From: Anaerolineales bacterium
GTDB taxonomy: Bacteria; Chloroflexota; Anaerolineae; Anaerolineales; Villigracilaceae
Length of the DNA stretch: 48,555 bases
Direction of reading: 5' to 3'
Assembly (NCBI GenBank): GCA_020060625.1
Contig: JAGUZU010000036.1
Coordinates: forward strand, 1 to 48,555
The translations under genes and the position numbers were made by a program. The notes under the pieces were generated by a model. The model had not been told where the DNA came from. It made no database searches and worked only from the letters and a program-made list of their open reading frames with translations. Positions 38,524 to 48,497 of the stretch are shown piece after piece. How positions within the stretch are numbered: position 1 is the first letter of the stretch; each line of letters starts with the position of its first letter.

Positions 38524-41500
38524 ATGATCAAAAAAAGCGCGCCAAAAAGCCGGGCAAAGAATACAGATTCCTTCCAATTGTTGTTCAAGCATCACTCCCT
38601 GCCCATGTGGATCTACGACCTGGAGACGCTGGCTTTTTTGGATGTGAATGACACCGCGACAAAAAAATACGGCTACACGCGCAGGGAATTCCTGGGCATG
38701 ACCATCAAGGACATCCGCCCGAAGGAAGACATCCCCCGGCTGCTCAAGGACGTGGAAAGCCGCCGCCCGCCCTGGCAGTTTTCGGGAGGATGGCGGCATC
38801 AACTCAAGAACGGGAAAATCATAGATGTGGAGATCACGTCTCATACGCTTGAATACAACGGACGGCAAGCTGCGCTGGTAATGATTCAGGATGTGACGGA
38901 ACGCAGGCAGATGGAAGAAGCCCTGCGAACCAGCGAAGACCGCTACCGCGACCTGGTGGAAAACAGCCAGATCTTGATGTGTACGCACGACCTCGAAGGA
39001 AATCTTCTTTCCGTCAACGATTTCGCCGTAAAACTGACGGGGTATTCGCGCAAAGCCCTGCTGAGCGCAAATATTCAGGATTTTCTCGCGCCGGAACATC
39101 GGGACAGGTTCGACGCCTACCTGGAAGAGATCAAAGCAAAAGGGCGGGCGCGGGGCGAAATGTCCTTCCGAACGGCAAAAGGAGAGACCCGCATTTGGGA
39201 GTTCAATAATTCCCTGCGGGTGGAGGACGTGGAGACGCCAATCGCGCGCGGCATTGCGCGCGACATCACCGAACAAAAAAAGGCGAAACGCGCCCTGCGC
39301 GACAGCGAAAAACGCTTCCGCGCACTGATCCAAAACGGATTGGATAACATCTCCCTGCTTGCGCCGGATGGCACCCTTCTTTGGGAAAGCCCGTCGTCCA
39401 TAAACTTATTGGGCTATAAAGATGATGAATTTATCGGACGCGATATTTTCGAACTAATGCACCCCGACGACCAGGGTTGGACAAGCGAGTTATTCAAGCA
39501 GATGGTTGATAAGCCGGGCGAAAGCCAGCGGGAAATCTTTCGGCTGCGGCACAAAAACGGCGAATGGCTCTGGGTCGAAGCCATCGCTACCAACATGCTG
39601 AGCGAACCGGCAGTCGAAGCCATCGTCATCAACTACCGCGACATCACGGAGAAGAAAAAAGCGCAGGAGCAAATGACCTTGCAGGCGACTGCGTTGAACG
39701 CCGCATCGAACGCCGTTGTAATCCAGGATCGCGACGGTTTGATCGAATGGGTCAATCCGGCGTTCTGCCAGTTGACGGGTTATTCGGAGGCTGAAGCCAT
39801 TGGGAAAACCCTGCGCGAACTGGTCCGCTCCGGGCGGCATGATGAATCGTTCTACAAGGAGTTGTGGGATACCGTTATCGCCGGAAACGTGTGGCGCGGC
39901 GAAGTAACCAACCGCCGCAAGGACGGCAGTTTCTACGTCGAGGCGCAGGTGATTACACCCCTGATATCCCCGGATGGGACGATTACGCACGTAGTTGCCG
40001 TCAAAGAGGACATCACCGAACGCAAACGGGCGGAGGAGGCGATGCTTGAATCCAAGCAACTCTTCAAAAACGCCTTCCAACATTCCGCCATCGGCATGGC
40101 TCTCGTTTCCACCGAAGGACGCTGGCTGGAAGTCAACTCGAATCTGTGTTCGTTCCTCGGATATTCGGAAGAAGAACTTCTCGCAAAAACGTTCCAGGAT
40201 ATTACCCACCCCGACGACCTGGACACCGATTTGAATTACGTCAAGAAAATGCTGAGCGGGGAGATCAAGACCTACAGCATGGAGAAACGGTACTTCCACA
40301 AAAACGGGGAGGTGGTTTGGGCGCTGCTGGCGGTGGCGCTGGTGAAAGACAACGAGGGAACTCCCCTGTATTTCATCTCCCAGATCGAGGACATTAACAA
40401 GCGCAAGAAGGCGGAATTAAAACTGCGGGAGAGCGAGGAGCGATACCGGATCATCGCGGAGGACATGCCCGCGATGGTGTGCCGGTTCAAGTCGGATGGA
40501 ACGCTGACCTTCATCAATTCCTTTTACTGCGACTATTTCCAAATGACGCGGGACGATCTTTTGGGAAGCAATCTCTATTCGTTGATCCCAAGTTCCGAAA
40601 AAGAACTTGTAAGAAAGAAAATCTCCCTCCTTAATAGGGAAACGCCCTTTATCACCTACGAGTACAAGACCTCCAAATCGAACGGCGGAGAGCGCTGGCA
40701 AAAGTGGACTGATCGCGCCCTGTTCGACGAGCGGGGGGAGGTCGTGGAGTACCAGTCCATTGGGGAGGATATTACGGCGTGGAAACAGATCGAAGAGTCC
40801 CTGCGGCGTTCGGAGGAGCGGTTCTCCACGGCGTTCCATGCCAGCCCCACCGCGCAGACCATCTCCACCCTCGAAGACAGCATCCTTGTGGACGTGAACG
40901 AGAGTTTCCTCCAGATGTTCGAATATGAACGGGATGACGTCATTGGAAAGAAGTCGCTGGAAGCGGATTTTTACGCCGCCTCCGACCAGCGCGGCGAGAT
41001 CAGCCGCCTGCTCGATGAAAAGGGAAAGGTGAAAAGCCGCGAACTGACGGGCGTCACCAAAACGGGGAAAACTTGCCATACCTTGTATTCCGCGGAGGTC
41101 ATCATCATTGGCGGGAGGAAACACATCCTCGCCACCATCATGGACGTCACCGAGCAAAAAGCGGCAAACGACGCCCGCAATGAAAGCGAGCGGCGGTATC
41201 GCAGCCTGTTCGAGGATTCGCCGATCTCGCTGTGGGAGGAGGATTTCTCCGGGTTGAAACAAAGGCTGGATGGGTTGAAACAGGCGGGGGTCACGGATTT
41301 CGAGGCGTATTTTTCGGAACATCCCGAAGTGGTGGCGGAGTGCATGTCCCTCGTCAAGGTTCTGGATGTCAACAAGGCGACCGTCGCGCTGTTCGGCGCG
41401 AAGAACAAGGCGGAACTGCAAACGAACCTGAGCGCGGTGTTTTCGGAACAAATCCCGAATTCATTCAGGCAGGAATTATCCTTCATTGCAAAAGGGCTGT

Positions 41501-44500
41501 TGAAATTCGAATGGGGAGGGGTGAATAAAAAACTGAACGGCGAGTTGATTGATATTGCGCTAATCTGGTCTGTTGTGCCGGGGCATGAGGAAGACCTCTC
41601 CAGGGTGATCGTCTCCATCACGAATATCACCGAGCGCAAACGGGCGGAAGGGGAAAGAAAACGCCTCATTCACGAACTGGGAGAGCGGGTGAAGGAACTG
41701 AACTTCCTGCAAAACATCTCGCGCATCTTCATGGATTACTCCCGCCCCGAAAGCGAGGCGCTGCAGGAGATGGCGGATACCATACCCGCCGCATGGCAGT
41801 ATCCCGAGATCACCGCCGCCCGCGTCGGGTACAACGGGCATCAGTTCGCCACGCCCAATTTCAAAGAGACCGAATGGATGCAAAGCCGGTTCTTCGAACT
41901 GCCGGACGATACGCTCGGTTTTGTTCAAGTCGCCTACCTCGAAGAAAGACCCGCCAGGGACGAGGGTCCCTTCCTGGAAGAGGAGCGTTTCCTGCTGGAA
42001 GCCGCCGCCGAAAGACTGCAAACCTACCTGCGCGGCGTGTGGGCGGACCACGCGCTCAAACGGCACAACGAGGAATTGCGCCTGCTGGTGGAAGCGGGGC
42101 GGGAATTGAGCAACACGCTCGAACTTCAGAAGGTCTTCGAGATCGCCCATAAATACGCCCTCCAGCACATGTCATGCGACCAATTCCGGGTCTATTCCTA
42201 TGACGCCGATTCGCGCATGCTCCACTGTGAATTTGCGCGCGCTGCGGGGGAGGAAGCAGACATTATGAGCCTCCCTGCCTTTCGGCTCGAGCCGGAGAGG
42301 CGGGATGCCGTCAGCGCCGTCATTCGGACGGGAAAACCGCAGGTCCTGCCAAGCTACGCCGAGACCAACCCCAACGACCCGCCTGGGCGCAGCCGGGAAG
42401 ACCGCAAGTCCGCCATTTTCGCGCCGATCATCTCGCAGGGGCGGGTGGATGGGGTCTTGCAGATTTTTCACCGCGATCTGAACGCGTATGACGAAGAGCA
42501 TTTGCACTTCGTCGAATCGCTCGCCTTCCGCATTTCGGCGTCCATGTCCAACGCCCGGCTGTTCAATGAATTGCAGACCGAGTTGATCCAAAGGCGGCTG
42601 GTCGAGGATGAGATCCGCCAGTTGAACGCAGAACTGGAGGACCGCGTTCGGGAACGCACCGAGCAGACCGAGGCGGCGAAACGGAGGCTCGAACTGGCAA
42701 CCCACGCCGGTCAGATCGGCGTTTGGGAATACATCCCGCGCGAAAACCGCATCCTTTGGGACGAACGCATGTACGTCATCCACCACATCCGCCGGGAGGA
42801 TTTCGACGGGACCGCCGAGGGTTGGGCAAAATTCCTCCACCCGGATGATCTCAAACGATCCGGCGTCAACACCCAGCTGGCTCTCACTCAAAACCTGCTT
42901 TTGAACAACGAGTACCGCATCGTTTGGCTCGATGGCAGCGTCCGCCACATCGCCAACAGCGCCGTCACCATTTTTGCGGAGGACGGCACGCCGGACCGCA
43001 TCGTCGGCATCAGCATGGATGTGACCGAGCGGAAACAGATCGAACAGTCTCTGCGCGAGAGCGAAACCTACGCCCGCCTCCTGTTCGAGGCGTCGCCGGA
43101 TCCCGTTTTTGTAATGGATGTGAACGGCACGATGCTGGACGCCAATAAATTCTTCGAGGAGCTGCACAATATCAAGCGGGAGGAACTCAACGGCAGGAAT
43201 ATTTCGGAGATGGGCATCTTCCCGCCCGACGAACTGTCGAAGATCAAACAATACATCGCCGCCATTTCGGAAAGCGGCGAATCGCAGCCGTTTGAAATCA
43301 AATTCCGCACGCCCACAAGCGAACTGCACACGCTGGAACTGCGCTCCTACCTTATCGATATCAACGGGCGACAACTCATCCTGAGCGCCAGCCGCGACAT
43401 CACCGCGCACAAGAATCTCGAACAGGCGCTCAAACTCGCCAACGCGGAGATGGAGGATGCCCTGCGCGTGAAGGATGAATTCCTCGCCAACATGAGCCAC
43501 GAACTGCGCACGCCGCTGAACGCCATTCTCGGCATCTCCGAAAGCCTGGAGGAGCAGATCGTCGGCAGTTTGAACGACAAACAATTGAAGTACGTTCAAA
43601 TCGTCAAGGAAAGCGGACGCCACCTGCTCGAACTCATCAACGATATATTGGATGTCTCCAAGATCGAAGCCGGGCGGATGGAACTCGACTTCCGTTTCAT
43701 CTCCGTCGAAAAACTGTGCCAGTCCAGCCTGCGCATGATCAAGGAACTCGCCCAGAAGAAATCCATCAACGTATCGTTCACCGTTCGCGGCGGCGTCAAG
43801 GTCGTGCGCGGCGACGAGCGCCGCCTGAAACAATCGCTCGTCAACCTGCTCAGCAATGCCGTCAAATTCACCGAGGAGGGAAAACAGATCGGGCTGGAGG
43901 TAACCGGCTCCCCGGAACGGAACGAGATCACGTTCACCGTGTGGGATACGGGCATTGGCATTGCAAAGGAAGACCTCAAACATCTATTCAAACCGTTCAC
44001 GCAATTGAATGCCGGGCTGGCGCGCGAGTTTCAGGGAACCGGGCTTGGGCTGGCGCTTGTGGCGCAGATGATCCGCCTGCACGGCGGGCGCGTCAGCGCG
44101 GAGAGCAAACTGGGAAAGGGAAGCCGTTTCACCATTGCCCTGCCCTGGCAGGTGGAGGAGCAAACCGCCCAACCGAAAGGCACCGGCGAACTTCAGCCGC
44201 CCGGGCATGAAGTCCGAGCAAAGCACAAAGGCAAGGTTCTGATCGTCGAGGATACCGACATCATTGTTTCGCTCTTAAAGGAATACCTGGGGTACAAGGG
44301 ATACCAGGTGTTCGTTGCCCGCAACGGCAGGGAGGGAATCGCGGCGGCGCAGCAGGAACGCCCGGACATCATCCTGATGGATGTGATGATGCCCATCATG
44401 GACGGCATCGAAGCCACAAGGCACATCCGTAAGGAGGAGGCGCTGCAAGACACCCCGATCATTGCCCTGACCGCGCTTGCCATGCCCGGCGACCGCGAGC

Positions 44501-44610
44501 GCTGCCTCGCCGCAGGCATGACCGACTACATGAGCAAGCCCGTGAAGATGGACGAGCTCGAGCGAAAACTCGAACAATACCTGTTGAGGGAGACATCGGA
44601 TGCAGAGTAA
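38524..44610 (+). CDS. Giant hybrid sensor histidine kinase (10 PAS, 2 GAF, HK, REC)
   Basis: This 2028-residue protein has no membrane helix, so it is a cytoplasmic sensor. Eight PAS domains run from about residue 20 to 1045, with junctions marked by the typical DITE.K or DVTER.Q ends. Two GAF-type domains follow (about 1050-1185 and 1190-1375), then two more PAS domains (about 1400-1505 and 1510-1640). HisKA has His1659 in ANMSHELRTPLNA, followed by an HATPase domain (DTGIGIAKED, GTGLGLALV) and a receiver domain from about 1900 with Asp1953 in IILMDVMMP. An AGGA site precedes the ATG. It overlaps the next gene by 11 bases and is therefore translationally linked to it. The catalytic core is closely similar to that of the 919-residue kinase. 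Ligands are unknown. Confidence 0.92.
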   Translation: MIKKSAPKSRAKNTDSFQLLFKHHSLPMWIYDLETLAFLDVNDTATKKYGYTRREFLGMTIKDIRPKEDIPRLLKDVESRRPPWQFSGGWRHQLKNGKIIDVEITSHTLEYNGRQAALVMIQDVTERRQMEEALRTSEDRYRDLVENSQILMCTHDLEGNLLSVNDFAVKLTGYSRKALLSANIQDFLAPEHRDRFDAYLEEIKAKGRARGEMSFRTAKGETRIWEFNNSLRVEDVETPIARGIARDITEQKKAKRALRDSEKRFRALIQNGLDNISLLAPDGTLLWESPSSINLLGYKDDEFIGRDIFELMHPDDQGWTSELFKQMVDKPGESQREIFRLRHKNGEWLWVEAIATNMLSEPAVEAIVINYRDITEKKKAQEQMTLQATALNAASNAVVIQDRDGLIEWVNPAFCQLTGYSEAEAIGKTLRELVRSGRHDESFYKELWDTVIAGNVWRGEVTNRRKDGSFYVEAQVITPLISPDGTITHVVAVKEDITERKRAEEAMLESKQLFKNAFQHSAIGMALVSTEGRWLEVNSNLCSFLGYSEEELLAKTFQDITHPDDLDTDLNYVKKMLSGEIKTYSMEKRYFHKNGEVVWALLAVALVKDNEGTPLYFISQIEDINKRKKAELKLRESEERYRIIAEDMPAMVCRFKSDGTLTFINSFYCDYFQMTRDDLLGSNLYSLIPSSEKELVRKKISLLNRETPFITYEYKTSKSNGGERWQKWTDRALFDERGEVVEYQSIGEDITAWKQIEESLRRSEERFSTAFHASPTAQTISTLEDSILVDVNESFLQMFEYERDDVIGKKSLEADFYAASDQRGEISRLLDEKGKVKSRELTGVTKTGKTCHTLYSAEVIIIGGRKHILATIMDVTEQKAANDARNESERRYRSLFEDSPISLWEEDFSGLKQRLDGLKQAGVTDFEAYFSEHPEVVAECMSLVKVLDVNKATVALFGAKNKAELQTNLSAVFSEQIPNSFRQELSFIAKGLLKFEWGGVNKKLNGELIDIALIWSVVPGHEEDLSRVIVSITNITERKRAEGERKRLIHELGERVKELNFLQNISRIFMDYSRPESEALQEMADTIPAAWQYPEITAARVGYNGHQFATPNFKETEWMQSRFFELPDDTLGFVQVAYLEERPARDEGPFLEEERFLLEAAAERLQTYLRGVWADHALKRHNEELRLLVEAGRELSNTLELQKVFEIAHKYALQHMSCDQFRVYSYDADSRMLHCEFARAAGEEADIMSLPAFRLEPERRDAVSAVIRTGKPQVLPSYAETNPNDPPGRSREDRKSAIFAPIISQGRVDGVLQIFHRDLNAYDEEHLHFVESLAFRISASMSNARLFNELQTELIQRRLVEDEIRQLNAELEDRVRERTEQTEAAKRRLELATHAGQIGVWEYIPRENRILWDERMYVIHHIRREDFDGTAEGWAKFLHPDDLKRSGVNTQLALTQNLLLNNEYRIVWLDGSVRHIANSAVTIFAEDGTPDRIVGISMDVTERKQIEQSLRESETYARLLFEASPDPVFVMDVNGTMLDANKFFEELHNIKREELNGRNISEMGIFPPDELSKIKQYIAAISESGESQPFEIKFRTPTSELHTLELRSYLIDINGRQLILSASRDITAHKNLEQALKLANAEMEDALRVKDEFLANMSHELRTPLNAILGISESLEEQIVGSLNDKQLKYVQIVKESGRHLLELINDILDVSKIEAGRMELDFRFISVEKLCQSSLRMIKELAQKKSINVSFTVRGGVKVVRGDERRLKQSLVNLLSNAVKFTEEGKQIGLEVTGSPERNEITFTVWDTGIGIAKEDLKHLFKPFTQLNAGLAREFQGTGLGLALVAQMIRLHGGRVSAESKLGKGSRFTIALPWQVEEQTAQPKGTGELQPPGHEVRAKHKGKVLIVEDTDIIVSLLKEYLGYKGYQVFVARNGREGIAAAQQERPDIILMDVMMPIMDGIEATRHIRKEEALQDTPIIALTALAMPGDRERCLAAGMTDYMSKPVKMDELERKLEQYLLRETSDAE

Positions 44611-45667
44611 GATATTAATCGTGGATGACGACCCGCACAGCGTCGTCACCCTCGAATCGATTCTGAATGGGCAGGGATATCAGATTCTCTCCGCGGAAAG
44701 CGGCGCCTCCGCGCTCGAAAAAGCGGAGGGAATCATGCCCGACTTGATCCTGCTGGACGTGATGATGCCCGGCATGGACGGCTTCGAGGTCTGCCGACGC
44801 CTCCGCGCCACGCCGAAACTTGCGGAGGCGCCCATCATCCTTCTCACCGCCCTGGATGATCGCGCCTCCCGTCTGCGCGGCATCGAAGCCGGCGCGGATG
44901 ACTTCCTCACCAAACCGGCAGACCGGCAGGAACTGCGCCTGAGGGTCAAGACCATCCTGCGGCTCGACCGCTACCGCACCCTGCTTACCCAGCGCGAAAG
45001 CCTGCGCCAGATGGCGGAACGGGTGGTCACCGCCCAGGAGGAGGAGCGCAAGCGTCTCTCGCGCGAACTGCACGACGACCTGGGGCAGGCGTTGATCGCG
45101 CACTCCCTGCGCCTGCGACATTTGCAAATGGAACTGCCCATGCAAACCGAAGCGTTGAACGGGGAATTGGAGGCGTTGGTGGCGGATACCAACCGGATCA
45201 TAGACAAGATGCGGCAGATTGCGCAGGACATCCGCCCCACCCTGCTGGATACGCTCGGTCTGCGTTCGGCGCTGGAAACGCACACCCGCGAATTCGGTCT
45301 GCGGACCAACCTGCCCGTCGTGTTCGAGGCGGATGGGGAAATCCCCCAAATAGCGGATGTACATTCCATCACGTTGTATCGTATCCTCCAGGAAACCCTG
45401 ACGAACGTGATCAAACATTCAAAGGCAAGTCAGGTGTGGGTCGAGTTGTCGGTGGATGGGCGAAACATCGTGTTGACCGTTCAGGATAACGGCGCGGGGT
45501 TCTCCGAAACGGGAGAGCCGTCCAAAGGCATGGGCATTGCAAGCCTGCGCGAACGGCTGGCGCTGGTGGGCGGCGAGTTGACCATCCACTCGTCCGCGGG
45601 GAGAGGCACGATCATCTCAGCCAAACTGCCGCTGGATGAGCCGCGCCAGACGGGAGAATCGGCATGA
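44600..45667 (+). CDS. Response regulator-histidine kinase fusion (REC-HisKA_3-HATPase)
   Basis: This 355-residue protein has an N-terminal receiver domain (Asp53 in LILLDVMMPGMDG; the conserved lysine in FLTKP) joined to a NarL-type kinase module. His158 is in LSRELHDDLGQALIAH, and an HATPase domain has LTNVIKHSKAS and DNGAGFSE. The layout (receiver first, kinase second) lets a phosphorylated upstream kinase gate this one. The next gene, overlapping by four bases, is a NarL-type regulator and the likely target. Its receiver and the following RLDRYRTLL linker are closely similar to those of the HD-GYP protein at 46365. Confidence 0.9.
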   Translation: MQSKILIVDDDPHSVVTLESILNGQGYQILSAESGASALEKAEGIMPDLILLDVMMPGMDGFEVCRRLRATPKLAEAPIILLTALDDRASRLRGIEAGADDFLTKPADRQELRLRVKTILRLDRYRTLLTQRESLRQMAERVVTAQEEERKRLSRELHDDLGQALIAHSLRLRHLQMELPMQTEALNGELEALVADTNRIIDKMRQIAQDIRPTLLDTLGLRSALETHTREFGLRTNLPVVFEADGEIPQIADVHSITLYRILQETLTNVIKHSKASQVWVELSVDGRNIVLTVQDNGAGFSETGEPSKGMGIASLRERLALVGGELTIHSSAGRGTIISAKLPLDEPRQTGESA

Positions 45668-46314
45668 TTCGCGTGCTGCTTGCAGAAGACCACTCGATGG
45701 TGCGGGCGGGTTTGCGCGCCCTGCTCGAACGCGCGCAGGATATTCTCGTCGTTGGCGAGGCTTCGCACGGGCAGGAAGCGATTGATCTGGCAATGGAACG
45801 CAAACCGGACGTTCTTGTGATGGACATCATGATGCCGCGTTTGAACGGCATTCAAGCCGCGGAACAAGTCCGTAATTTGAAATTACCGGTGAACATCCTG
45901 TACCTTTCCATGTATTCGGATGTGGGGCTGGTGCGCCAGGCGCTTCAGAGCGGGGCAAAGGGGTATGTGCTGAAGACCTCGGCGGGCGAGGAACTGCTGG
46001 AAGCCATCCGCGCCGTTGCCAGGAACGAAACGTATTTGAGCGCGGCGATCTCTTCGATTGTCACGGAAAATGGATTCCGCCCGAAAGCCCGGCAAAACGA
46101 CAATCCGCTGGACGACCTTTCGCCCCGCGAAAAAGAGGTGCTGCAATTGATCGCGGAGGAACATACCAGCGGCGAGATCAGCAATATTCTGTCCATCAGC
46201 GAGAAGACGGTGGAGAAACACCGCGCAAGCATCATGGAAAAACTGCGCGTGAAAAACCTGGCGGGCTTGGTGCGCCTCGCGGTCAAATACGGCGTTGTGG
46301 ATAAGGACCGCTAG
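45664..46314 (+). CDS. NarL/FixJ-family response regulator
   Basis: This 216-residue DNA-binding regulator has a receiver domain with Asp54 (VLVMDIMMPRL) and a Thr/Ser-Lys switch near residue 104. A LuxR-type helix-turn-helix follows (about 148-212), with LSPREKEVLQLIAEE and the recognition segment SEKTVEKHRASIMEKL. It is encoded directly after, and overlapping by four bases, the REC-kinase fusion, which is the obvious phosphodonor. Targets are unknown. It could also serve the orphan kinase at 9485-11248. Confidence 0.92.
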   Translation: MIRVLLAEDHSMVRAGLRALLERAQDILVVGEASHGQEAIDLAMERKPDVLVMDIMMPRLNGIQAAEQVRNLKLPVNILYLSMYSDVGLVRQALQSGAKGYVLKTSAGEELLEAIRAVARNETYLSAAISSIVTENGFRPKARQNDNPLDDLSPREKEVLQLIAEEHTSGEISNILSISEKTVEKHRASIMEKLRVKNLAGLVRLAVKYGVVDKDR

Positions 46315-46364
46315 CCAGGAAATCAAATGAATTTGCAAACCTTATCATGGAGAAAGGGAGAAGC

Positions 46365-47357
46365 ATGTCCAGTATCATCTTAATCGTCGACGACGAAGCT
46401 TCCGGACGGCAAACGCTGGAGTCCATTTTGGAGGGGCAGGGATACCAGATCGAACTGGCGGAGAACGGGGCGCAAGCCCTGGAAAAAGCGAACCGGATAC
46501 TGCCGGATGTGATTCTGCTGGATGTGATGATGCCCGGCATGGACGGCTTTGAGGTGTGCCGCCGCATCCGAAAGGACCCGAAACTTGCCGAGATCCCGAT
46601 CCTCATACTCACCGCCCTGGACGACCGCAAATCCCTGATTACCGGCTTGGAATCCGGCGCGGACGATTACATCACGAAGCCGTACGACCGCTACGAACTG
46701 CGGGCGCGGCTGCTCGGCATCACCCGCCTGAACCGCTACCGCAAACTCGTGGAGGAACGGGCGAACATAGACGCGGCTCACGAAAAACTGCTCTCCGCGT
46801 ACGACGCCACCATCGAAGGCTGGTCGCGCGCCATGGACCTGCGCGACAAGGAAACCGAAGGTCATACCCTGCGCGTGACAGACTTGACGATAAAACTGGC
46901 TCGCATGATGGGCGTGAACGAAGGCGAACTGGTCTTTTACAAACGCGGCGCGCTCCTGCACGACATCGGCAAGCTCGGCGTGCCGGATGGAATCCTGCAC
47001 AAAGCGGATAAATTAACCGACGAGGAATGGGCGGTCATGCGCCAGCATCCACAATTCGCGTACGACATGCTGTATCCCATCGAATACCTGCGTCCGGCTT
47101 TGGATATCCCCTATTGTCATCATGAAAAATGGGACGGGAGCGGCTATCCGCGCGGGTTGAAAGAAACGGAAACTCCGCTCGCCGCGCGCATTTTCGCCAT
47201 CGTCGATGTGTGGGACGCGTTGATATCCGACCGCCCCTATCGTCCTGCCTGGGAAAAACAAAAGGCGCTGGACTATATCAACGAGCAATCGGGCAGGCAT
47301 TTCGACCCCAAGGTTGTAAAGTATTTCAACGAATTGGCAAAAGTGGAGGGGTTTTAA
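46365..47357 (+). CDS. Response regulator with HD-GYP phosphodiesterase domain
   Basis: This protein of about 330 residues has a receiver domain (Asp53 in VILLDVMMPGMDG) and a linker helix, followed by an HD-GYP output domain. Metal-binding HD is in LLHDIGKLGV, the second histidine block is PYCHHEKWDGSGYPRGL (GYP signature), and the C-terminal helices include DVWDALISDRPYR. HD-GYP proteins hydrolyse cyclic di-GMP; here phosphorylation should control that activity. The ATG at 46365 with GGGAG upstream is preferred to 46347. It is the last gene of the signalling run. Confidence 0.92.
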   Translation: MSSIILIVDDEASGRQTLESILEGQGYQIELAENGAQALEKANRILPDVILLDVMMPGMDGFEVCRRIRKDPKLAEIPILILTALDDRKSLITGLESGADDYITKPYDRYELRARLLGITRLNRYRKLVEERANIDAAHEKLLSAYDATIEGWSRAMDLRDKETEGHTLRVTDLTIKLARMMGVNEGELVFYKRGALLHDIGKLGVPDGILHKADKLTDEEWAVMRQHPQFAYDMLYPIEYLRPALDIPYCHHEKWDGSGYPRGLKETETPLAARIFAIVDVWDALISDRPYRPAWEKQKALDYINEQSGRHFDPKVVKYFNELAKVEGF

Positions 47358-47378
47358 GAAAACCCATGATTTCCTGGA

Positions 47379-47403
47379 ATCCCGAAGTTCTACTTCGGAT
47401 TCC
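47379..47403. repeat. Palindromic hairpin downstream of HD-GYP gene
   Basis: ggaatcccgaagt pairs with acttcggattcc around tct, with one unpaired C. No T-run follows. The rest of the gap (47404-47560) holds A/T-rich repeats of cgcgaat and gcgaaa units but no open frame. Confidence 0.6.
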
Positions 47404-47570
47404 CCGCCCAAAAAACAGACTTGTTAGACGTTTTCTTAGAGAACTTCCATGCAACAGCGCGCAAGTGAACGGCAAGGGTAAAAATCTTAACGCGAATGGC
47501 GCGAATTTAACGAATTCCGCGAAAAAATTCGCGTTTCGCTTTTCGCGCTGAATCTACACAAGAGCCAAAG

Positions 47571-47590
47571 ATGGAGCGCGTCGCGCCATC
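47571..47590 (-). terminator. Weak hairpin at the end of the SMP-30 gene
   Basis: A stem gatgg..cgcg/cgcg..ccatc overlaps the stop codon of the minus-strand gene, with no good T-run, so terminator function is doubtful. Confidence 0.3.
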
Positions 47591-48437
47591 ACCCAAATTC
47601 AAACGTCGGCATCCCTTCGACACTGGTTTCCACCTTGAACAACCCGCCGGAAAGCGGGTATTTATTTAAGTCCGCTTCGCTCATGCCGATCCGCGCGGAT
47701 GTGACGTACAGTTCGTTCATGTCCCTGCCGCCGAAGACGCAGGAGGAGGTTTGCAGGGCGGGGATGGGAATCCGCTCCAGCAATTGACCTGTCTGCGGAT
47801 TCCATTTTGCGACCTGCGCGCCGCCCCACAGCGCGATCCATAGATTGCCCTGCATATCCGAGGTCATGCCATCGGGGAAGCCCATTGATTCCGGCACGCG
47901 GATTGCGACGCGCGGATTGGCGATCTGCCCGCTGTTTACGTCGTAATCGAAGGCTTTGACTTCGCGCGTGGGGGTATCAATGTAGTAGAACGTCTTGTGG
48001 TCGGGACTCCACGCCAAGCCGTTGGAGATGCGGATGCCATCCAGCAGGCGCGTCACGGATTTGCCGTCGAAGGAATAGAGCGAGCCGCTGGCTTCGTTCT
48101 CGTTCATGTCCATTGTGCCGGCGAGGAAACGCCCGGCGGGGTCGCATTTGCCGTCGTTGACGCGGTTGGTGGCGGATTCGGTCAGGGCGGCGAGAACGGT
48201 CTGCTGGGACGAATCAGGCGTAAAGTCCGCGAAGGAGGCGCGCATTCCCAAAATGAGATTCCCGTTTTTGCGCGGGGCAAGGCATCCGATGAAATCATCC
48301 AATTGCGCCAGGAGCTCCTTTCCCGCGTAGATGCGTTTTTCGAGGATGTCCACCCAGTAGAGGGTTTGGGTTTTCGCATCCCAGGCGGGACCTTCGCCCA
48401 GCGCGGCTTTGGCGTCGAGAAGCAGTTCGGGATTCAT
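47589..48437 (-). CDS. SMP-30/gluconolactonase family protein
   Basis: This six-bladed beta-propeller hydrolase of the SMP-30/gluconolaconase/LRE family has 282 residues from the ATG at 48437. Metal-site markers are visible: the glutamate in LGEGPAWD near residue 14, the asparagine in ISNGLAWSPD near the middle, and the aspartate in FPDGMTSDMQGN. The repeating W/Y-rich strands (LYWVDI, FYYIDTPT, LWIALWGG) fit the propeller. Members hydrolyse sugar lactones or similar esters. The upstream ATGs at 48449 and beyond place the start in or near a repeat element, so the shorter start is preferred. There is no signal peptide. Confidence 0.88.
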   Translation of the reverse strand: MNPELLLDAKAALGEGPAWDAKTQTLYWVDILEKRIYAGKELLAQLDDFIGCLAPRKNGNLILGMRASFADFTPDSSQQTVLAALTESATNRVNDGKCDPAGRFLAGTMDMNENEASGSLYSFDGKSVTRLLDGIRISNGLAWSPDHKTFYYIDTPTREVKAFDYDVNSGQIANPRVAIRVPESMGFPDGMTSDMQGNLWIALWGGAQVAKWNPQTGQLLERIPIPALQTSSCVFGGRDMNELYVTSARIGMSEADLNKYPLSGGLFKVETSVEGMPTFEFG

Positions 48438-48497
48438 AACGAAGACCATCCAAAGATTTTTGGCTCTTTGGTATTTGGTGGGGTTCCCTTTTTTTAC

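Noticed and set aside
42172-43983. 603-codon minus-strand open frame inside the giant kinase gene
   Set aside because: It is a shadow of the plus-strand kinase coding sequence. It shows no domain, its residues are biased to those expected from the complementary strand, and the plus-strand domains are unambiguous.
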